DNA of 64,000 bases. Source: an uncultured Dehalococcoidia bacterium. GTDB lineage: Bacteria > Chloroflexota > Dehalococcoidia > Lucifugimonadales > CATOSD01. The DNA lies in the NCBI GenBank assembly GCA_951812395.1, contig CATOSD010000001.1, positions 1,833,108-1,897,107 on the forward strand. Reading direction: 5' to 3'. A program made the translations under genes and the position numbers. Numbering within the stretch: the stretch's first letter is position 1; each line of letters opens with the position of its first letter. Positions 58,907-64,000 of this stretch are shown here, piece after piece. The notes below the pieces were generated by a model that was not told where the DNA came from, made no database searches, and worked only from the letters and a program-made list of their open reading frames with translations.

Positions 58907-60775
58907 CCCAGATCCACCGCCTAACCGCGGCGGGGGGGGGGGGGGGGTGTGGTGGGTTGGCGAGGGTGAATGTGCGTTTTGGGGCCGGTCAGTTGGCGTG
59001 GGGAAGGTCGATGCGACGGTCTGGGGGCGTGAGGCGGTTCCTGAGAGGGTAGTTGGAGGGTTTTGGGCGAGTTTCGGACACGGCGAAGCCGACGACTTCG
59101 GTTCAGTCATCTCGAGTGTGGGTGGATTCCTGAGGAGAATCAGGCCCGGAGCGGCGTGTTTGCCAGAGCGTGTATCCTGCGTTGCGCACTCACGAGCAGG
59201 TCATGGGTTGGGTGTCCTCTCGCGAGACGGATGATGAGCCTCCTTGCGTGTCTGACCACTCGCCCCGCAACGCAGATTACGCCGAAGCGCACCGCCTTCA
59301 GACGCTTGCTCACCCACTCTTCCCCCAACACCAGCCGCTTCATCGCTGAGTTCAGATTGAACGCCAACACCACTATAGCCCACCACGCCGCGTTCGACCC
59401 GAACTTCCCCGACGGCAGCCTGCCCCCCGCAAGATCCTCCTTCAGCACCGAATGGACCTCCTCCCCTTTGCCGCACCTCTGCCTGTACCACCGGACCAAC
59501 TCATCCCCAGGCAGCTCTCGGTTCGTCACCATCCCTGTCACTTTGTACAATTTGCCATCCCCCATCTCCATAACGGGAACCGACAGCTTCTCCCCATCCA
59601 TGTCGAACAGCGGCGGGTTCGGCATACGCTCCCTTATCGCGATGAACCTGTAGTCGGGACTGTTCTTGCTGTATCCCGTCCAACTGGTCACGTAGCACAC
59701 CTCGGCGTACTGCTGTCTTGTGGCCTCTCGTTGCTCACCCTCTGTCCTGTACAGGTCGTGCCATCCTTCCTCCTCTACCTCACTCACCGCCGCCCTGAAC
59801 TCGGCCATCACGTTCACTCCCACACAGAACTCGATCACTCCGAACCGCTCATCCCGCCCCTCGGCGCAGTACTTCAACAGCTCCTTCTGGTAGCCCGCCG
59901 AGTCAGACCTCATCATCACCTTGCTCACCCCTGGGGGCAGACACTCCAGCGACTCCTTCAACACCCTGAGCTGTTCGTAGCCCGCGTTCACGTTGCCGTC
60001 TCTGAACTCGGAGTGCACCACAAGGTCCGCCTCATACCAGTAGGTGGTCAACGGCTGGTACGCCTTGTGCTTTTTGTAGCAGAAGCACGCCTGCCGCTTG
60101 TGCGTCCCTATCAGCGTGGCGTCCATGTCCAATGTCGCTTCGGTGTGTCCTGAATGGCCTCCCGCGAACCTCACCAGGTCCGCGTTGACCTTCCCAAGCC
60201 CTCTCAGCGCGTCGTTGGCCGCCGGTATGAACGCCTTGCGAGACCGTCTCCCGGCCTCCTCAGCCTCGTCGTGGAAACGGTCCAGATACCTGAACACCGC
60301 CGTGGGCGACGGCACAGTGCGGCTACGCTCCTTACGCCACCTTCTGAGCTGCGCCCTGCGCTCTGCCCGCCGCACTCCGTGAGTCTCCGCGGTGAGCAGC
60401 GCCCTGCCCAGCCCCTCGTCCTTCTCCAGCAGCCGCAGGTCATCCACCGACTCACCACCGGCCAGGTTGAGCATCACAAGCGCCGTCACATTCTGGGCGT
60501 CCGTCCACCCCTGTGTGCCCTCTCTCACTCCCACGTGACGGCGCACCGACTGCCCCAGTCGCGCAACAAACGCCAGGTCCAGGTATGCCGGCAACCCCGA
60601 CAACGCCGTCATACCAGTAGACTCGGTCTCCTCTGCGTAGTGGAAAGGAAGCGTTGCTTGCTGCATAATAGTCGCACCTCGTTGGTGATGGGTTGTTGTT
60701 GTTACCTACCATCATAGCCGGCTTTACAGCCGGCTCCAACGAGGCCTCCTTTTGCAACTAGGCGGTGGATCTGGG
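58907..60775 (-). mobile_element. IS1380-family insertion sequence, copy 3, head-to-tail with copy 2
   Basis: CCCAGATCCACCGCCTA ... TAGGCGGTGGATCTGGG; separated from copy 2 by CCTA (58903-58906); AGGC flanks the pair (57036-57039 and 60776-60779). Confidence 0.92.
59140..60666 (-). CDS. IS1380 family transposase, copy 3
   Basis: 508 aa, near-identical to copy 1. Confidence 0.9.
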   Translation of the reverse strand: MQQATLPFHYAEETESTGMTALSGLPAYLDLAFVARLGQSVRRHVGVREGTQGWTDAQNVTALVMLNLAGGESVDDLRLLEKDEGLGRALLTAETHGVRRAERRAQLRRWRKERSRTVPSPTAVFRYLDRFHDEAEEAGRRSRKAFIPAANDALRGLGKVNADLVRFAGGHSGHTEATLDMDATLIGTHKRQACFCYKKHKAYQPLTTYWYEADLVVHSEFRDGNVNAGYEQLRVLKESLECLPPGVSKVMMRSDSAGYQKELLKYCAEGRDERFGVIEFCVGVNVMAEFRAAVSEVEEEGWHDLYRTEGEQREATRQQYAEVCYVTSWTGYSKNSPDYRFIAIRERMPNPPLFDMDGEKLSVPVMEMGDGKLYKVTGMVTNRELPGDELVRWYRQRCGKGEEVHSVLKEDLAGGRLPSGKFGSNAAWWAIVVLAFNLNSAMKRLVLGEEWVSKRLKAVRFGVICVAGRVVRHARRLIIRLARGHPTHDLLVSAQRRIHALANTPLRA

Positions 60776-60846
60776 AGGCGCGGATGTTTTACAAATCCCG
60801 CGATGCCCCCGGAGGCTGTGTCAGAATACTAGGTGCACCCACAACC

Positions 60847-60874
60847 GTCGTTCCCGCGAAAGCGGGAATCCAGG
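60847..60874. repeat. Small palindromic repeat (GTCGTTCCCGCGAAAGCGGGAATCCAGG)
   Basis: CCCGC-GAAA-GCGGG hairpin; matches a dispersed intergenic repeat type common in many bacteria. Confidence 0.6.
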
Positions 60875-60930
60875 GGCAGAGGGAATGTCTGGCTCGGCTA
60901 GGGAAACTGCTTTGGCCCGCGAGGCCAATG

Positions 60931-61896
60931 CTATCTGCTGCCCTCCAACCGTCTTAGTCCAACTGCCATTAGCCCTAAGCATTTTGCGCTGCCCCTGATC
61001 ACGACAAAGCAGACCGCGGCAGAAGCGCCTCCAAAAATCAGACAGATGACGATGAAGCCGCCAGCTATCGAGGCCATCGCCGCCCACGTCATGAGCGAAA
61101 TTGAAAGCCCCGCGCTAACTGCAATGATGAATGAAGTGGCTCCGATTACGCTCCACGACAAGACTACTGGCCACCAGCGGCCCTTGAATGCGCGAAATCT
61201 AAATGACCTGCTGCCGACACTCACCATAAGGACAACTGTAACTAGAGCGAACGCGAATTGAGTCAGGTCCGAAATCGAGTCCGCAACCAGGTCCGCAAAG
61301 AACTGGGGATTCTCGTACAAGCGGAAATGGAGCACGACCCAAGTAATGAGACCAACAATTGCCATAATCATCACACAAACGTAGCAATTGATGATTCGGC
61401 GTGCCCACTTCCGTTCTCGGTTCCACATCACAAAAGTCACGATTGGGATTGAGCCGTTTAGAAAAACCCATTCAATCCACGTTTCATTCTGGTCTGACAT
61501 AAACAGTCCCAGATTCATGAATCCGAGCAGAGCCAATGCTGCAACGAGGAACCCTGGCGTGCGCATGTGACCAATAGATTCACTTCCTCTCTGCAAACGC
61601 TCCTCCAAGGTTGAAGGAAGATACGGCATTGACCACGCCACATCATCTTTCATTCCCCAAACTATGCGAATTAGCACCTGAACTGCTATCTCGTCTGGCC
61701 TATGACCCTCCGCTCGAGAATCTTCAATATGCTCATGCAAGTCCGAGAGAACTTCTGCGCGCCGATTCTCCCGCTCATCCCTTGGAGCGGTTGAAGTGTA
61801 TAACCGAGTCCACAGCTTGGCGAATGATCTGGCTATTGACAATGCGAATGCCCGGATAACAACCATGAATACCACCGAAAGTATGATGCCGCTCAA
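60931..61896 (-). CDS. Multi-pass membrane protein, translationally coupled to the PadR regulator
   Basis: N-terminal ENRRAEVLSDLHEHIEDSRAEGHRPDEIAVQVLIRIVWGMKDDVAWSM, then several TM segments; overlaps the upstream gene by 4 nt. Confidence 0.7.
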   Translation of the reverse strand: MSGIILSVVFMVVIRAFALSIARSFAKLWTRLYTSTAPRDERENRRAEVLSDLHEHIEDSRAEGHRPDEIAVQVLIRIVWGMKDDVAWSMPYLPSTLEERLQRGSESIGHMRTPGFLVAALALLGFMNLGLFMSDQNETWIEWVFLNGSIPIVTFVMWNRERKWARRIINCYVCVMIMAIVGLITWVVLHFRLYENPQFFADLVADSISDLTQFAFALVTVVLMVSVGSRSFRFRAFKGRWWPVVLSWSVIGATSFIIAVSAGLSISLMTWAAMASIAGGFIVICLIFGGASAAVCFVVIRGSAKCLGLMAVGLRRLEGSR

Positions 61897-62264
61897 CTTT
61901 GGATTGCCCAGCTTGGTCGAATCTGTGCACCACCGTTGCTACCTCCGGACAACTCCAAGGCTGCCGTTGCTCCAGCGGTTGTTCCAGTTGCGGTCAGCCT
62001 ATATAGCTTCCGTCGAGGCCGGTTCTCCTGTGCGGCAGCAAAAGGATCTTCCCAACGACTTCTGAGATACCCTTGTTTTTCTAATCTTCCAAGAGCTCGG
62101 TAAAGAGTTCCGTGGCCTGTGAGTAATCTGGCGTCCTTCTGCCACTTGACCTCCTTGGCGATTCGGAATCCGTGAAAATCCACGTCTCCACATTTGTGGA
62201 GTTCGAAGGCCGCAGCGAGAATCGACTGCTCTATCGGAATCAAGGCGCCTGCTTTTCGTCTCAT
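61893..62264 (-). CDS. PadR family transcriptional regulator
   Basis: IEQSILAAAFELHKCGDVDFHGFRIAKEVKWQKDARLLTGHGTLYRALGRLEKQGYLRSRWEDP...RRKLYRLTATG (winged helix). Confidence 0.87.
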   Translation of the reverse strand: MRRKAGALIPIEQSILAAAFELHKCGDVDFHGFRIAKEVKWQKDARLLTGHGTLYRALGRLEKQGYLRSRWEDPFAAAQENRPRRKLYRLTATGTTAGATAALELSGGSNGGAQIRPSWAIQS

Positions 62265-62512
62265 ATCATCAGAATAAGCAGATATATGCGTATTGTCAAG
62301 ACCTCTGCCAATCGAATGTGCGCCTTAGGCTACGGGCATCTCTTGAGAGCCACACCTCATACGGCCTCAGCAAGACGAGCGGTACAGGCATAGCAGCGTG
62401 TCATTCCCTTGGGCGCAGCATCGCCTCCCTAGCTGCTTGTTGTTGACCAAGGCCATTCGTAAACTGGGAATCACACCTTCTCTGAGGTCCCACGCCAACT
62501 TCTCCAAGGCTC

Positions 62513-62541
62513 TTGCAGTCTCCGCACATCCGTGCTACTCT
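62513..62541 (+). promoter_or_regulatory. Promoter-like TTGCAG-N17-TACTCT (P4), related to P1-P3
   Basis: Spacer ends GCACATCCGTGC exactly as P1/P2; followed about 155 nt later by CTCCCAGCTACGAA. Confidence 0.4.
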
Positions 62542-62906
62542 CCCCACATGACAAACCCACACCGCAACTCGCCATCCACCGCGGCTCCCACCGGCGCCTC
62601 CCGCCGACCGTCCCATCTGCGACGCACAGAGGTGCTTTTCGGCCAGAAAACCGCCCCATGCGGCACTCACAACGCCGCAGATCGCCAGTACTCCCAGCTA
62701 CGAAGTGGAACAAAACGGAACAGAATGGAACACATTTCGGCGAAACCCCCTCTCGTGGGCGGTCTCCGCACCCACACAATCGTCGTTCCAAACCCACGGC
62801 CGCAATCCGGCGACAGACTGGCCTCACCCACCATCCTGGCAACACCGCCGGTTTGCTGGTAACATTGACGTGCTTTAGCCCACCATGCCCGTGGCGGAGG
62901 TCTGAC

Positions 62907-63338
62907 CTGAATATCTTCTTTGACGTGGACTACACCCTGCAGTCTATGGACGGCAGCCTCAGACCCGGCGCCCGCGCTGTATTCGAACAACTCGTCAGCG
63001 ATGGCCACACAATCTTCATATGGTCAGGCGTAGGCCTCAGGACAGCGGATGTGGAGCGCCACGATCTGGAGGACCTGGTCTCGGGCGTGTACCAGAAACC
63101 GCTGGAGGACTTCGAGGCCGGTCTCGAGACGTTTGGCGTGCCGGTCCGCCCCGATTTCGTCATCGACGACTACCCTGAGATAGTGACCGAGTTCGGCGGG
63201 GTTGTCGCCCGGCCTTACTACTTCCGGCAGTTCAAGGACACCGAGATGGACCGCATCTACCAGATCGTCCGGGAGTACGTGGAGTACGGCTACTCCGACG
63301 AGGTGGGCTTCCGCCCGGGGGTCAACGGCGCGGGCTAG
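62907..63338 (+). CDS. HAD-like hydrolase (start uncertain)
   Basis: NIFFDVDYTLQSMDGSLRPGARAVFEQLVSDGHTIFIWSGVGLRTADVERHDL...PDFVIDDYPEIVTEFGGVVARPY; the ORF track extends it upstream without homologous-looking sequence. Confidence 0.65.
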   Translation: MNIFFDVDYTLQSMDGSLRPGARAVFEQLVSDGHTIFIWSGVGLRTADVERHDLEDLVSGVYQKPLEDFEAGLETFGVPVRPDFVIDDYPEIVTEFGGVVARPYYFRQFKDTEMDRIYQIVREYVEYGYSDEVGFRPGVNGAG

Positions 63339-63354
63339 CCCCGGAGGGCGTCCC

Positions 63355-64000
63355 ATGACAATCCGCGTGCTCGCCCCCGACGTGGCGTCCAGAATCGCCG
63401 CAGGCGAGGTTGTTGAGCGCCCCGCGTCCGTCGTCAAGGAGCTCGTCGAGAACTCGCTGGACGCGGGCGCGTCAGACGTGTCGGTCCAGGTGCGCGGTGG
63501 CGGTGTGGACCGCATTCGCGTCGCGGACGACGGCGCCGGCATCCCGCCCGACGAAGTCGAGCTGGCCTTCCAGCGCTTCGCCACCAGCAAGCTGGAGACC
63601 GCGAGCGAGCTCGATTCAATAGCGTCGCTCGGCTTCCGCGGCGAAGCTCTCCCCAGCATCGCAGCCGTCTCGCGCGTCTCTATCGTGTCCCGCACCGCGG
63701 ACGAGGACGCCGGCACTCGCCTGGAGCTTGCCGGCGGACGGATCGTCGCCCGCGAGCGGCTGGGCGCGACGCAGGGCACCGCCATTGTCGTCGGGCGGCT
63801 CTTCGAGGACGTGCCCGCGCGCCGGAAGTTCCTGCGCTCCCCGGCCACCGAGAACTCCCGCATTCACACCGTCGTGGCCCGCTACGCCCTCGCCTACCCC
63901 CACGTGCGCTTTTCATTGGATACCGGCACCTCGTCCTCGTTCGCAACCCCCGGAAGCGGCAACGCCCGCGAGACCTTCGCCGCCGTGTACGGGCTGGACG
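63355..64000 (+). CDS. mutL: DNA mismatch repair protein MutL, N-terminal part (continues beyond the window)
   Basis: IRVLAPDVASRIAAGEVVERPASVVKELVENSLDAGASDVSVQVRGGGVDRIRVADDGAGIPPDEVELAFQRFATSKL...LGFRGEALPSIAAVS. Confidence 0.96.
   Translation, partial: MTIRVLAPDVASRIAAGEVVERPASVVKELVENSLDAGASDVSVQVRGGGVDRIRVADDGAGIPPDEVELAFQRFATSKLETASELDSIASLGFRGEALPSIAAVSRVSIVSRTADEDAGTRLELAGGRIVARERLGATQGTAIVVGRLFEDVPARRKFLRSPATENSRIHTVVARYALAYPHVRFSLDTGTSSSFATPGSGNARETFAAVYGLD

Noticed and set aside
1-64000. CRISPR arrays, rRNA or tRNA genes
   Set aside because: No regularly spaced direct repeats with unique spacers and no rRNA/tRNA-like segments were recognised on reading; the repeats present are dispersed hairpins, IS elements or protein-coding modules.

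Overview
This 64 kb window is GC-rich and looks like a Chloroflexota-type genome (SAR202/Dehalococcoidia-like; taxonomy is inference only). (i) Positions 1-24.3 kb hold a tandem array of four minus-strand paralogues of giant secreted surface proteins. They have cadherin/Ig-like repeats and a C-terminal LPRTGG-hydrophobic-basic tail. One is cut by the window edge, one is split by an IS5-family element, one is frameshifted, and one is intact (2132 aa). Duplicated spacers between them carry an orphan HigA-like antitoxin, remnants of its toxin, and a conserved promoter. An IS1380 element occupies one spacer copy while the other copy keeps the empty site. (ii) Positions 25.5-31.2 kb encode UspA, a DUF502 protein, a DMT transporter, an amidohydrolase and an FAD oxidoreductase. 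(iii) At 31.3-32.0 kb there is a TlpA/thioredoxin-like lipoprotein whose ORF is interrupted only by an in-frame TGA. That TGA lies exactly at the first Cys of the CxxC motif (W-TGA-P-S-C-R) and is followed by a SECIS-like hairpin, so it is a candidate UxxC selenoprotein missed by standard ORF calling. (iv) At 33.7-37.4 kb there is a heavily decayed ABC exporter operon. (v) Positions 37.5-56 kb encode thrB, lysC, a glycosyltransferase and a catabolic island: C45-like hydrolase, ureohydrolase, hydantoinase, MmgE/PrpD, three M19 dipeptidases, D-aminoacylase and amidase. (vi) At 57-60.8 kb there are two head-to-tail IS1380 copies 4 bp apart, followed by a PadR/membrane protein pair, a HAD-like protein and the start of mutL. 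Small dispersed hairpin repeats recur through the intergenic regions. All assignments come from reading the sequence and supplied translations; no database search was run.
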